From an uncultured Acetatifactor sp. (GTDB lineage Bacteria > Bacillota > Clostridia > Lachnospirales > Lachnospiraceae), in contig CAJUFI010000016.1 in the NCBI GenBank assembly GCA_910585665.1, forward strand, positions 1 through 64,000: 64,000 nucleotides of DNA, in the 5' to 3' direction. The notes under the pieces were generated by a model that searched no databases, was not told the origin of the DNA, and saw only the letters and a list, made by a program, of their open reading frames with translations. Below are positions 22,948 through 34,870 of the stretch, piece after piece. Position 1 is the stretch's first letter, and each line of letters begins with the position of its first letter. A program made the position numbers and the translations under genes.

Positions 22948-24858
22948 TCAGCGGAAGCTCTTCACCCAGGCAATCAGGGAATCGTGGTACACATTCTCCT
23001 TTACGTCTCTGCGCATCTGGTCCGTGACGGAGCCGTTCTTCTCCATGATCGCCAGAATCGCCTCCTGCAGGCCCGCAATCTTCCCTCTCTCAAAGGCTTC
23101 CTCACAGGCGGCGTCCGCTTTCTCAGGGGCCTTTTCGGCGGCTGTCGTCCCTGCTGCGGCCTTTTCTGCGGCACCGGGCATTTCCCCGGTAACGGCTTTT
23201 CCTTCCGCGGCAGCCTTTTCTGCCGCGCCGGTTCCGCCCTCTGCGGCAGTCTTTTCTCCCGCTGCAGCCTTCTCCCCGGCCACGCGTCCGTCCGCGGATA
23301 CAGCACCCTGGGTCTGTCCGCATCCGCTTCCGCAGGCGGCTTCGTCCTTCCCTTCCTGTCCTACGGAATTGGCAGCCCCTTCGGAATCAGCGGCCTGCGC
23401 CCCTTTCTCTTCCACAGCCGGCTTCTCCGCCGCTCCTTCGGTCTCGCCGCGCTCCGCCGCTCCCGCTTTGCCGGCAGAATCCTGCGCCGGCCCTTCCTGG
23501 GTCCAGTCCTCTGTCAGAGGCACCCAAATCTCTCCGGAATTGGCTTTCACGTTCACAGCGATATTGCCTCCCGCCACGCTCACCTTCTGGCCCGAAAGCG
23601 CCCCGATATACTCCGCCGCATTCCCGGCGGGCAGAGTCATGACGTAATCGCTGTCGTCATTGTTCACCGTCACAAGGACAGACTGCCCTTCATAATTCCT
23701 GGAGAAAGCATACTGGCGGTTCCGCAAAAGCAGTTCCTGATAATCGCCGTAGGAAAGGGCCCTCACCTTCTGGCGCACCTTGCCCAGCGCCGCAATCAGG
23801 CCGGTGCAGGGATTCTTCTCCAATGCGCCGGCGAAATCGGACAGGGAAAGGGCCGGGCGAAGGGAATCATCGGAATACCGTTCTTTTTTGCCCTCTATCC
23901 CGAATTCCGACCCGTAGTACACCGAGGGCACACCGGGCAATGTATAGAGGAGCACATGCACTGGGGCAAAGTGCGCCTTGTTGTTCAGTTTCGTATAGAT
24001 CCGCTCCACATCATGATTGTCCACGAAGTTATACAGCTTCAACCCGTCCGGACGGTTGCCCCCCATGCCGTAGAGGCGCTTCACCGTGTGGGCTATCTCG
24101 AAATAATTGTGGTCATTGTGCCCGGAGTACAGCGCCTTGTGCAGATGATAATTGGTGACGGAATGGAGCGTCCCCTCATTGACCCAGCGGGTATAGTCCC
24201 CATGGATGACCTCGCCCATGAGCCAGAACTCCGGTTTCACCTCATCCGCCACACGGCGCAGGGCTTTCATATAATCGAAATCCAGTACATCCGCCGCGTC
24301 CAGCCGGATGCCGTCGATATCGAACTCGCTGACCCAGAACCGGATCACATCCCCGATATAATCCCTGACCGCAGGGTTTTTCTGGTTCAGCTTCACCAGC
24401 AGGTCATAGCCGCCCCAGTTCTCATAGGAGAAGCCGTCGTTATACTGGTTGTTCCCCCAGAAATTCACGTTACAGTACCAATCCTTGTAGGGAGAATTCT
24501 CCCTGTTCTTCCTGATGTCCGCGAACGCGAAGAAATCCCGCCCCGTGTGGTTGAACACGCCGTCCAGGATGACCCGGATCCCCTGCCTGTGGCATTCCGC
24601 CACATAGGCTTTCAGATCCTCATTCGTCCCCAGACGGCTGTCCAGCTTCCTGTAGTCCGTGGTCTCATATCCATGTCCCACCGACTCGAAAAGCGGCCCG
24701 ATATAAATCGCGTTGCAGCCGATTTCCTTCACATGGGATATCCATGGAATCAACGTGTTCACACGATGCACCGGCTCCCCGTAGGAATTCTCCTTCGGCG
24801 CGCCCGTGAGCCCCAGCGGATAAATGTGATAAAATACCGCCTCATCATACCATGCCAT
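22948..24858 (-). CDS. GH13 alpha-amylase-family glycosidase with Ala/Glu-rich C-terminal linker
   Basis: A 636-residue alpha-glucan-active enzyme. GH13 regions I-IV are intact: VILDGVFNHTG, GIRLDAADVLD (nucleophile Asp), FWLMGEVIHGD (acid/base Glu) and FVDNHDVERI. After the barrel and beta domain (ending IWVPLTEDW) comes about 125 residues of Ala/Glu/Lys/Gly-rich sequence with repeated AAEKAAAEGK-like units and a CGSGCG motif, and then a short helical end (AFERGKIAGLQEAILAIMEK). No signal peptide, so it should act in the cytoplasm on maltodextrins. ATG 24858 is set by AGGAGG 9 bases upstream; the frame remains open back to 24987, but only because it runs into the dispersed repeat copy B. Confidence 0.85.
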   Translation of the reverse strand: MAWYDEAVFYHIYPLGLTGAPKENSYGEPVHRVNTLIPWISHVKEIGCNAIYIGPLFESVGHGYETTDYRKLDSRLGTNEDLKAYVAECHRQGIRVILDGVFNHTGRDFFAFADIRKNRENSPYKDWYCNVNFWGNNQYNDGFSYENWGGYDLLVKLNQKNPAVRDYIGDVIRFWVSEFDIDGIRLDAADVLDFDYMKALRRVADEVKPEFWLMGEVIHGDYTRWVNEGTLHSVTNYHLHKALYSGHNDHNYFEIAHTVKRLYGMGGNRPDGLKLYNFVDNHDVERIYTKLNNKAHFAPVHVLLYTLPGVPSVYYGSEFGIEGKKERYSDDSLRPALSLSDFAGALEKNPCTGLIAALGKVRQKVRALSYGDYQELLLRNRQYAFSRNYEGQSVLVTVNNDDSDYVMTLPAGNAAEYIGALSGQKVSVAGGNIAVNVKANSGEIWVPLTEDWTQEGPAQDSAGKAGAAERGETEGAAEKPAVEEKGAQAADSEGAANSVGQEGKDEAACGSGCGQTQGAVSADGRVAGEKAAAGEKTAAEGGTGAAEKAAAEGKAVTGEMPGAAEKAAAGTTAAEKAPEKADAACEEAFERGKIAGLQEAILAIMEKNGSVTDQMRRDVKENVYHDSLIAWVKSFR

Positions 24859-24912
24859 ATATGCATACCTCCTATTTACAGTTCCGCATCTGCTCCGCCC
24901 GGCACCCGGCCA

Positions 24913-25018
24913 TAAGGAATTGTCTACAAATAACTGATGCGAGTTTATAGCCGTTTTCGTTGTATTTCTGGGCTTTCTCCTAAACAAGTTGCATCAGTTA
25001 TTTTCCGACAATTCCTAA
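24913..25018 (-). repeat. Dispersed MITE-like element, copy B
   Basis: Same family as copies A, C and D, in reverse orientation. On the plus strand it starts TAAGGAATTGTCTACAAATA and ends TTATTTTCCGACAATTCCTA; the ends are inverted repeats of about 30 bp. It lies between the GH13 start and the promoter of the divergent AspRS gene, within the region that would hold the GH13 promoter. Confidence 0.85.
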
Positions 25019-25200
25019 GGAATTTAAGGAGTCGGCTACCGACAGCTCCTGGGCAGATGCTGTTAAAATTAGTGATTGGCATTTCCGCCTCTGCCGCCAG
25101 AGGCCTTCCGCATTCTATTCTACCATAAAATCTTCCATATTTCTATCTAATTATAATCTTCTTCGCTCCCGCCGCGCCCCTTAGGACCGCGCATTGAACC

Positions 25201-25229
25201 TTGCAAAACCCCGGGAAGTCTGCTACAAT
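25201..25229 (+). promoter_or_regulatory. Promoter of the aspS-type gene
   Basis: TTGCAA at 25201-25206 and TACAAT at 25224-25229 with a 17-base spacer. The expected start near 25237 leaves a 20-base leader with GGAGG at 25242, too short for a T-box. Confidence 0.6.
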
Positions 25230-25256
25230 TGAGAAAAATCTGGAGGTAAGAAAGCA

Positions 25257-26591
25257 ATGGAGAGAACATATGTTTCGGACGCCGTCTCTGCTGTCGGCCG
25301 CAGAATTCTGGTACAGGGCTTCGTGGACAATCTTCGGGACAGCAAAAACATGGCATTCATCGTCCTGAAGGACATCACCGGAAAGATACAAATCACCATA
25401 GAGAAAGAGGCCCATCCCGAATTGTGCCCCGCCATAGCCCAATTGTCGGAGGATTCCGTCATTTCGGTCATCGGAAACGTGACCCCCAATGATTACGTCA
25501 AACTGAACGGCGTGGAGGTGATTCCGGAAAGCATCCGGATCGAATCTGTGGCGGAAGCCCTTCCCATCGCCCGGAAAGCCATCCCGGCCACGAAGAAGAA
25601 AAAGGCGGTAGAGCGCTCCAGCATCGACCAGAGAATCGATTATCGCTGGATCGATCTAAGGACCGATGAGAACCAGCTGATGTTCCAGATCCAGACCGCC
25701 ATGGTGAACTCCATGCGCCAGTTTCTGCTGAACCAGAATTTCCTGGAAATCCATACGCCCAAGCTGATCGGCGCTGCCAGCGAAAGCGGGGCTGATGTGT
25801 TTGAGGTCAAATATTTCGACCGGAACGCCTACCTGGCCCAGAGCCCCCAGTTCTATAAGCAGATGGCCATGGCCAGCGGCTTTGAACGCATTTTTGAGGT
25901 AGGCCCTGTATTCCGTGCGGAGAAATCCAATACCAACCGCCACACCACCGAATTCACGGGCTTCGACCTGGAATTCAGCTACATCGATTCTTACCAGGAC
26001 GTCATGGACATGGAGGCGAAGCTGTTGACCCACATGCTGGGGGAGATCAGCCAAAGGTTCGGCAGCCGGATCAAGGAGACCTTCGGCACCGATGTCATCG
26101 TCCCCACCCTTCCCTTCCCCACCATCGACCTGGCCGATCTATACGAAGAACTGGAGAAAAAATACGGCTATACCGTAGACGAATCCGAGAAAGGCGACCT
26201 GACTACATGGGCGGAGCAACTCAGCTACAGATGGGTCCGGCAGACCTATGGGCACGAATTCCTCTTTGTGACAGGCTTTGATGCGGAAAAGAGAGCATTC
26301 TATCACATGCGCGACGAAAATGGCGTCCCCATGGGCTACGACCTGATCTGGCGGGGCGTGGAGATCACCACCGGAGCTCAGAGAGAGCACCGTTACGATG
26401 TCCTGAAAAAGCAGGCCGCAGAAAAAGGGCTTGAGGAGGATGTGAGATTTTATCTGGAATTCTTCAAATACGGCTGCCCGCCCCATGGCGGCTTCGGCAT
26501 CGGCATAGACCGGCTGACCATGCTTCTGCTGAACCTGGGCATCAAGGACGCGATGTTCCTCTTCCGGGGTCCGAACCGGCTGCACCCATAA
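25257..26591 (+). CDS. aspS: Aspartate--tRNA(Asp/Asn) ligase, archaeal (non-discriminating) type
   Basis: A 444-residue class II aminoacyl-tRNA synthetase. OB-fold anticodon domain: residues about 15-105 (RILVQGFVDNLRDSKNMAFI). Catalytic core: motif 2 in FEVGPVFRAEKSNTNRHTTEF and motif 3 in GFGIGIDRLTMLLLNL. The compact length, without the bacterial GAD insert, places it with archaeal AspRS/AsnRS enzymes. In Clostridia a second, short AspRS of this kind usually charges tRNA-Asn with Asp for later amidation by GatCAB. The choice of AspRS over AsnRS is from overall resemblance and is less certain than the family. RBS GGAGG at 25242-25246. No partner genes adjoin it. Confidence 0.8.
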   Translation: MERTYVSDAVSAVGRRILVQGFVDNLRDSKNMAFIVLKDITGKIQITIEKEAHPELCPAIAQLSEDSVISVIGNVTPNDYVKLNGVEVIPESIRIESVAEALPIARKAIPATKKKKAVERSSIDQRIDYRWIDLRTDENQLMFQIQTAMVNSMRQFLLNQNFLEIHTPKLIGAASESGADVFEVKYFDRNAYLAQSPQFYKQMAMASGFERIFEVGPVFRAEKSNTNRHTTEFTGFDLEFSYIDSYQDVMDMEAKLLTHMLGEISQRFGSRIKETFGTDVIVPTLPFPTIDLADLYEELEKKYGYTVDESEKGDLTTWAEQLSYRWVRQTYGHEFLFVTGFDAEKRAFYHMRDENGVPMGYDLIWRGVEITTGAQREHRYDVLKKQAAEKGLEEDVRFYLEFFKYGCPPHGGFGIGIDRLTMLLLNLGIKDAMFLFRGPNRLHP

Positions 26592-26609
26592 AATTGTTCC
26601 ATTTTCGGA

Positions 26610-26821
26610 AAATTGTTCCACCTGTGCGGTTGCAATCCAATGGCTTGTCTGCATGCAAGCTATTGCAATGCAGACGGGCCATTGGATTAGCAACCCACTT
26701 CCAAATGAGCAAAACGCGGCTGCGAATGCAGACGCAAGAGCGCGCAAGCGCGAGTTTTGCGAATGCGGAAGTGGGTTGGATGCTCGAATGAGCATCCAAC
26801 CGCACAGGTGGAAATTGTTCC
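26610..26821. repeat. Cloverleaf-like nested palindrome
   Basis: An outer 16-bp perfect inverted repeat, TTCCACCTGTGCGGTT (26616-26631) with AACCGCACAGGTGGAA (26798-26813), encloses three hairpins: AATCCAATGGC/GCCATTGGATT with inner GTCTGCAT/ATGCAGAC; CCCACTTCC/GGAAGTGGG with inner GCAAAACGCG/CGCGAGTTTTGC; and GGATGCTC/GAGCATCC. The sequence AAATTGTTCC occurs at 26591, near 26610 and at 26812, flanking the element. It lies just after the AspRS stop codon. A shorter relative is at 22779-22871. Confidence 0.85.
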
Positions 26822-26911
26822 CGCTGCTCCATAACACCAATTTGGAACCAACCGGGAACACGAAGTAAAATTGGGGCCAATATTCAGGATATAAGATTCA
26901 GGATAAGGCGA

Positions 26912-26955
26912 AAGCCGTCGGCCTTCCGAAACCGGAAGCATCCAGCCGACGGCTT
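26912..26955. terminator. Bidirectional terminator between converging genes
   Basis: AAGCCGTCGGC (26912-26922) and GCCGACGGCTT (26945-26955) form a perfect 11-bp stem with an inner stem CTTCCG/CGGAAG. It lies between the AspRS gene (plus) and the end of the signalling operon (minus). U-tracts are short on both sides. Confidence 0.65.
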
Positions 26956-27004
26956 ATTGTCTGCGATATGGAACCGCCCTACAGTCCGGGCAAGGGCTTC
27001 CCTG

Positions 27005-28882
27005 TCAGAGGGCCCCATCGCCCTCTTTCTCCCGTTCCATGCAATGCCATTCATATAACTGGAGATAAGCCTCCCGGCGTCCCTCCGTGTACGCTTTCTT
27101 GACCTGCTCCACCACGCTCGGGTCCCGCAGCCTGACCGTCAGCAGCGGCGAGAAACGCTTTCCCTCCAGCGCGATGGCTTCTTCCACCGCTTCCTCGAAA
27201 GTTTTCTCCATGCCCATGTGCAATCTTGCGGTCTCCGTCACATTGTTGATCCAGTCCAGCAGCCCGATGATGTCCACCATCTGCCTGCAGGGGCACTCCA
27301 GCCTCTGGTAGGTTTCCGGATACCCTCTGGACCCGTCATACCAGTAATGATGCCCCAGGGCCACCGGCGCGTAGGCCCGGGTGGAGTCCCTGTCCTCCAG
27401 CCATCTGGCCCCCACCAGCGTATGGAGATGGGCCATCTCATACTCTTCTTCCAGCCATTGCCTTGCGGCCTGGGAATACAGGTTCATGAAATTCAGTTTC
27501 CCCGCGTCGAACAGCATGCCGCTTTCCCTGGCAAAACGAAATATCTCCCGGCGCTTTTCCTCCGGATCCTCGATCTCCCGAATGCTGGGGATATCATCGA
27601 AAAATCCGGGCTCCTCTTCTATGATGATCCTACAGAACGCCGCCGCGGCCTCCGCCACCACCTTTGAATGCACATAGACCTCCGGCGTGAAGTTCATCTG
27701 CAGATTCAGCAGGAAGTCCTTATAGGGAATGCTGTTCCTGGTCTCCACATAAGTGTAGGACAACTGCCGCAGATATAAAAAGAGCGACTCATTCTCCGAA
27801 GCCTTTGGAAAATCCTTCACATAATCCAGGACTCTCCGATATAAGCTTTCGATATATTCCTCCCGCCTGGGGACCAGCTCCGGATCGAACCTCAGATACT
27901 GGCAGTAAAACGCAGTCAGCGATATGATGCCGTACAGGCCGTCCGGGGAGAAGTCCTCCGGATCGGCCTCGTCCATCAATGCCTCCAGTCTGCCCAGCAG
28001 CTCCTCCAGCCCGTACATCCCGCAATAATGCTCGATGGTGCAATAGGAGAACATGGGCCGCAGGGGAGGTTTCCTGTTCTGTTCCGCGGCCTCCTGGAGC
28101 CTCCTCTGGTAGACGATGTACACCGACTCCATGATATCCTCCACATCCTGCGGAGACATGACGTTTTCCTTGCTGTGGGAAATGCTTGCCGCCATCTGCT
28201 GGTGGGTCAGGTAGATATATCTGTCCCAGGGCAGCCCGGGCTCCTTCTCCTGGTACCCCTTGTCCTGCAGGATCTGCAGCGTGCCTTTCACGATTTGGAT
28301 CTTCTCGCTGGGAACCCGAAAGTTCCCCAGAGAGATATTTGCCCGGGACCGCAGAATATAGCCCCTTGTCTCTGTGTCCTGGATTTCATCGAAATATTTC
28401 AGATAGGCCGCCGCTTCCCCGAAGCAGAGCCGCATCCGGGACATATATTTCTGGCTCTCCTCATACTCCAGCCCTACAAGTTTATTGTAGATATTGAAAT
28501 AGCCCATGCCAAGACAATACAGTTCCCGGATGATATTCTGACGGTTTTTCGTTCGTCTTGCCACGCTTAACAGAGCGCTGTGAATCTGACAATACAGGCC
28601 CACGTCCAGCTCTTCCCCGCCGCCCAAAAGCTGCCCGGCGAATTCCCCAAGCTGTGCCAGCGTCTCCTCCTCCGCTTCAAAGATATGGTCCAGCACCGGA
28701 AACAGGCCCTCCCGCAACAGCTCCATGTTGCGCTTCCCCCTCTCTTCCGCCCGCTGTTTTTCCTGATTCCGCCACGCCAGCCACTCCTCGAAAGACTGCT
28801 TCTTCTGCCCCTTCCGATTCCAGGTCTTGCAGGCGGCGTTATCTCTTAAATTGGCAATATACTCTTCCTGATATGGCTGCAT
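27005..28882 (-). CDS. Degenerate HD-GYP-type protein, last gene of a signalling operon
   Basis: A 625-residue cytoplasmic protein. The N-terminal 370 residues are helical and TPR-like, unrecognised. From about residue 410 the pattern is HD-GYP: VHSKVVAEAAAAFC, then SGMLFDAGKLNF (where active enzymes read L-H-D-I-G-K), MAHLHTLVGARWL, ALGHHYWYDGSRGYPETY and MVDIIGLLDWINN. So the first His of the HD dyad is Phe, while the Asp, Gly-Lys, the later His residues and the G-Y-P are kept. Active members hydrolyse cyclic di-GMP; loss of that metal ligand makes binding without full catalysis plausible. It follows the soluble hybrid kinase by 60 bases. Start ATG 28882. Confidence 0.7.
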   Translation of the reverse strand: MQPYQEEYIANLRDNAACKTWNRKGQKKQSFEEWLAWRNQEKQRAEERGKRNMELLREGLFPVLDHIFEAEEETLAQLGEFAGQLLGGGEELDVGLYCQIHSALLSVARRTKNRQNIIRELYCLGMGYFNIYNKLVGLEYEESQKYMSRMRLCFGEAAAYLKYFDEIQDTETRGYILRSRANISLGNFRVPSEKIQIVKGTLQILQDKGYQEKEPGLPWDRYIYLTHQQMAASISHSKENVMSPQDVEDIMESVYIVYQRRLQEAAEQNRKPPLRPMFSYCTIEHYCGMYGLEELLGRLEALMDEADPEDFSPDGLYGIISLTAFYCQYLRFDPELVPRREEYIESLYRRVLDYVKDFPKASENESLFLYLRQLSYTYVETRNSIPYKDFLLNLQMNFTPEVYVHSKVVAEAAAAFCRIIIEEEPGFFDDIPSIREIEDPEEKRREIFRFARESGMLFDAGKLNFMNLYSQAARQWLEEEYEMAHLHTLVGARWLEDRDSTRAYAPVALGHHYWYDGSRGYPETYQRLECPCRQMVDIIGLLDWINNVTETARLHMGMEKTFEEAVEEAIALEGKRFSPLLTVRLRDPSVVEQVKKAYTEGRREAYLQLYEWHCMEREKEGDGAL

Positions 28883-28942
28883 CCTTTTAACTCTCTTACG
28901 CTTCTATTCTTAGGAAACCTCCCATGGAACAGTGGCTCCTGT

Positions 28943-30781
28943 TCATGAGAAACGGCTGCTCAAGATCTCCTGCAGATGCTTCGGATCCACCGGTTTGGAA
29001 CAATGCTCATTCATCCCGGCTTCCCTTGACAGCCGGATATCTTCCACAAAGGCATTGGCCGTCATGGCCACGATCCACACCTGTGCCGCGTCTTCCCTGG
29101 GGAGGCTGCGTATCCGCCTGGTGGCTTCGTACCCGTCCATCACCGGCATCTGGACATCCATGAAGATAATGTCGAAATATCCCTCCGGCGAAGCCTCAAA
29201 ACGCTCCAGCGCCTCCGCCCCATTGTCCGCCACTTCCACCTGGACTCCGATCATGGACAGAATCTCCACGGCGATTTCCTGATTCAGCGCAATGTCTTCC
29301 ACCAGCAGCACACGGCGGCTGCCGTAATCCGCCTCCGCGCCGGGACACAGCCCGTCCTCTTCCTTCTCCCCGCGGATCAGGTCGGCCAGGGTCTCCATCA
29401 GCCTGCTGGGGAACAGGGGACAGGGCACAAAGGCATTGACGCCTGCCCGCACCGCGCGGTATTCTATCTGTGCCCAGTCCTCCTCCGACACCAATAGGAT
29501 CGGGAAGCCGCGTCCTGCCAGCTGGCGCACATGCACCGCCAATTCCAGCGTGGACATATCCTCCAGCTCCTGTCCCAGGAGCAGGGCACAGGGCATATGT
29601 TCCTCATACTGAGCCTCCGTCAGGCGCGTCACCGCCTCCAGGCCGCTCCGGGTGCGGATTGGCGTCAGCCCGCCTTCCTCCAGGTAGCCGCCGATCTGCT
29701 CCGCCCTGTCGTCCCTGCGCTCCGCCAGTATCACCAGGCTTCCCGCCGGAAGCTCTGCCCCCTTTCGGCTCTGTACCCCCACAGCCAGAGGAATCACCAC
29801 CCTGAAACAGCTGCCGACCCCCTCTTCGCTTTCCACCGTGATCTGGCCGCTCATGCTGTCCACCAGATTCTTCACAATGGCCATCCCCAGGCCCGTGCCC
29901 TCAATCTTGCTGGTGGCGGTACTCTTGACCCGCTCAAAGGGAAGGAATATCTTCTCCAGGAATTCCCGGCTCATGCCGATGCCGTTGTCCTCACAGAGGA
30001 AATCCAGCCATACCAGATTCTTTTCCTTTCCCGAGGGCTCGGACAGACGCTGGCTGAACCGCACCGCGATCTCCCCGCCTTCCTGGGTGTACTTCACCGC
30101 GTTCCCTACGATGTTGACCATAATCTGGCTCAGGCGCAGGGAATCCCCGATCAGGCTCTCCTCGTAAATCTGCCCGATGTCTATCCCCAGGCTCTGTCTC
30201 CTCTGCACCGCCTGGGGGCGCACAATCACGGCGATACCGTGAACCAGGTCAGACAGGGAGAAAATCTCCTCATTCAAAGTCAACCGCCCGCTGTCGATGC
30301 GGGACATGTCCAACACCTCGTTCACCAGGCCCATCAGATGCGTGGAAGCCGTCTGAATCTTCAACAGGCAATCCTGCACCCTGGATTTCTCGTCGATATG
30401 GGCCAATCCTATGGATGTCATGCCTACGATCGCGTTCATAGGCGTTCGGATGTCGTGGGACATATTGGACAGGAAGCTGCTCTTGGCCCGGTTCGCCTCC
30501 TCCGCGGCGCTCAGGGCCTCCTCCAGAGCCGCGTTCCTCTGTTCCAGCTCGTCGACGCGCTGCCGACCACCGGAGCCCCCGTCCAATATCCATAGTTCAT
30601 GCCCGCTGTCAAGCTCCACCACGGTGCTTTCCAGATTCTTCGCCGCGAAGGCCGGATCGGAAGCCAGCAGCTCCCCCATGGCATGCCCCGACAGGTCACA
30701 GGCATTGCTGTCCCCATATAGGATCCGGGCCTGGCCGCCCTTCTTTCTCTCTACGACAAGATAACCTCTGCATTCCTTCAT
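28943..30781 (-). CDS. Soluble hybrid histidine kinase / response regulator
   Basis: A 612-residue protein without membrane segments. Order: a short N-terminal sensor-like region (1-80), coiled coil (about 75-100), HisKA with the phospho-acceptor His in MSHDIRTPMNA (about residue 108), HATPase with DNGIGM and GTGLGMAIVKNLV, a divergent receiver-like segment (residues about 340-465, no clear acceptor Asp) and a C-terminal receiver with Asp in IIFMDVQMPVMDG (about residue 540). It sits between the membrane hybrid kinase and the HD-GYP-like gene, so it may pass phosphate within one relay. ATG 30781 is set by AGGGAAAGG upstream; the frame is open 14 codons further. Confidence 0.85.
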   Translation of the reverse strand: MKECRGYLVVERKKGGQARILYGDSNACDLSGHAMGELLASDPAFAAKNLESTVVELDSGHELWILDGGSGGRQRVDELEQRNAALEEALSAAEEANRAKSSFLSNMSHDIRTPMNAIVGMTSIGLAHIDEKSRVQDCLLKIQTASTHLMGLVNEVLDMSRIDSGRLTLNEEIFSLSDLVHGIAVIVRPQAVQRRQSLGIDIGQIYEESLIGDSLRLSQIMVNIVGNAVKYTQEGGEIAVRFSQRLSEPSGKEKNLVWLDFLCEDNGIGMSREFLEKIFLPFERVKSTATSKIEGTGLGMAIVKNLVDSMSGQITVESEEGVGSCFRVVIPLAVGVQSRKGAELPAGSLVILAERRDDRAEQIGGYLEEGGLTPIRTRSGLEAVTRLTEAQYEEHMPCALLLGQELEDMSTLELAVHVRQLAGRGFPILLVSEEDWAQIEYRAVRAGVNAFVPCPLFPSRLMETLADLIRGEKEEDGLCPGAEADYGSRRVLLVEDIALNQEIAVEILSMIGVQVEVADNGAEALERFEASPEGYFDIIFMDVQMPVMDGYEATRRIRSLPREDAAQVWIVAMTANAFVEDIRLSREAGMNEHCSKPVDPKHLQEILSSRFS

Positions 30782-30878
30782 GTCACGCCTTTCCCTCTTC
30801 CCTATCAGCAATCCTGCCATCACCCCTACAGGACAATCCGCCTGTCTGCCTCCCGCTTATCGTCGCGTCCTGCCCATC

Positions 30879-34856
<3,978 letters not shown>

Positions 34857-34870
34857 TTATACACTCGCTC

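Noticed and set aside
24859..24987. N-terminal extension of the GH13 frame
   Set aside because: Residues encoded here come from the dispersed repeat copy B and recur in copies A and C, while a perfect ribosome binding site precedes the internal ATG 24858.
25019..25256. T-box or other riboswitch upstream of the AspRS gene
   Set aside because: A promoter at 25201-25229 leaves only about 20 bases of leader, and no T-box sequence was seen. The small stem AGGAGTCGGC...AGCTCCT near 25018-25047 is outside that transcript.
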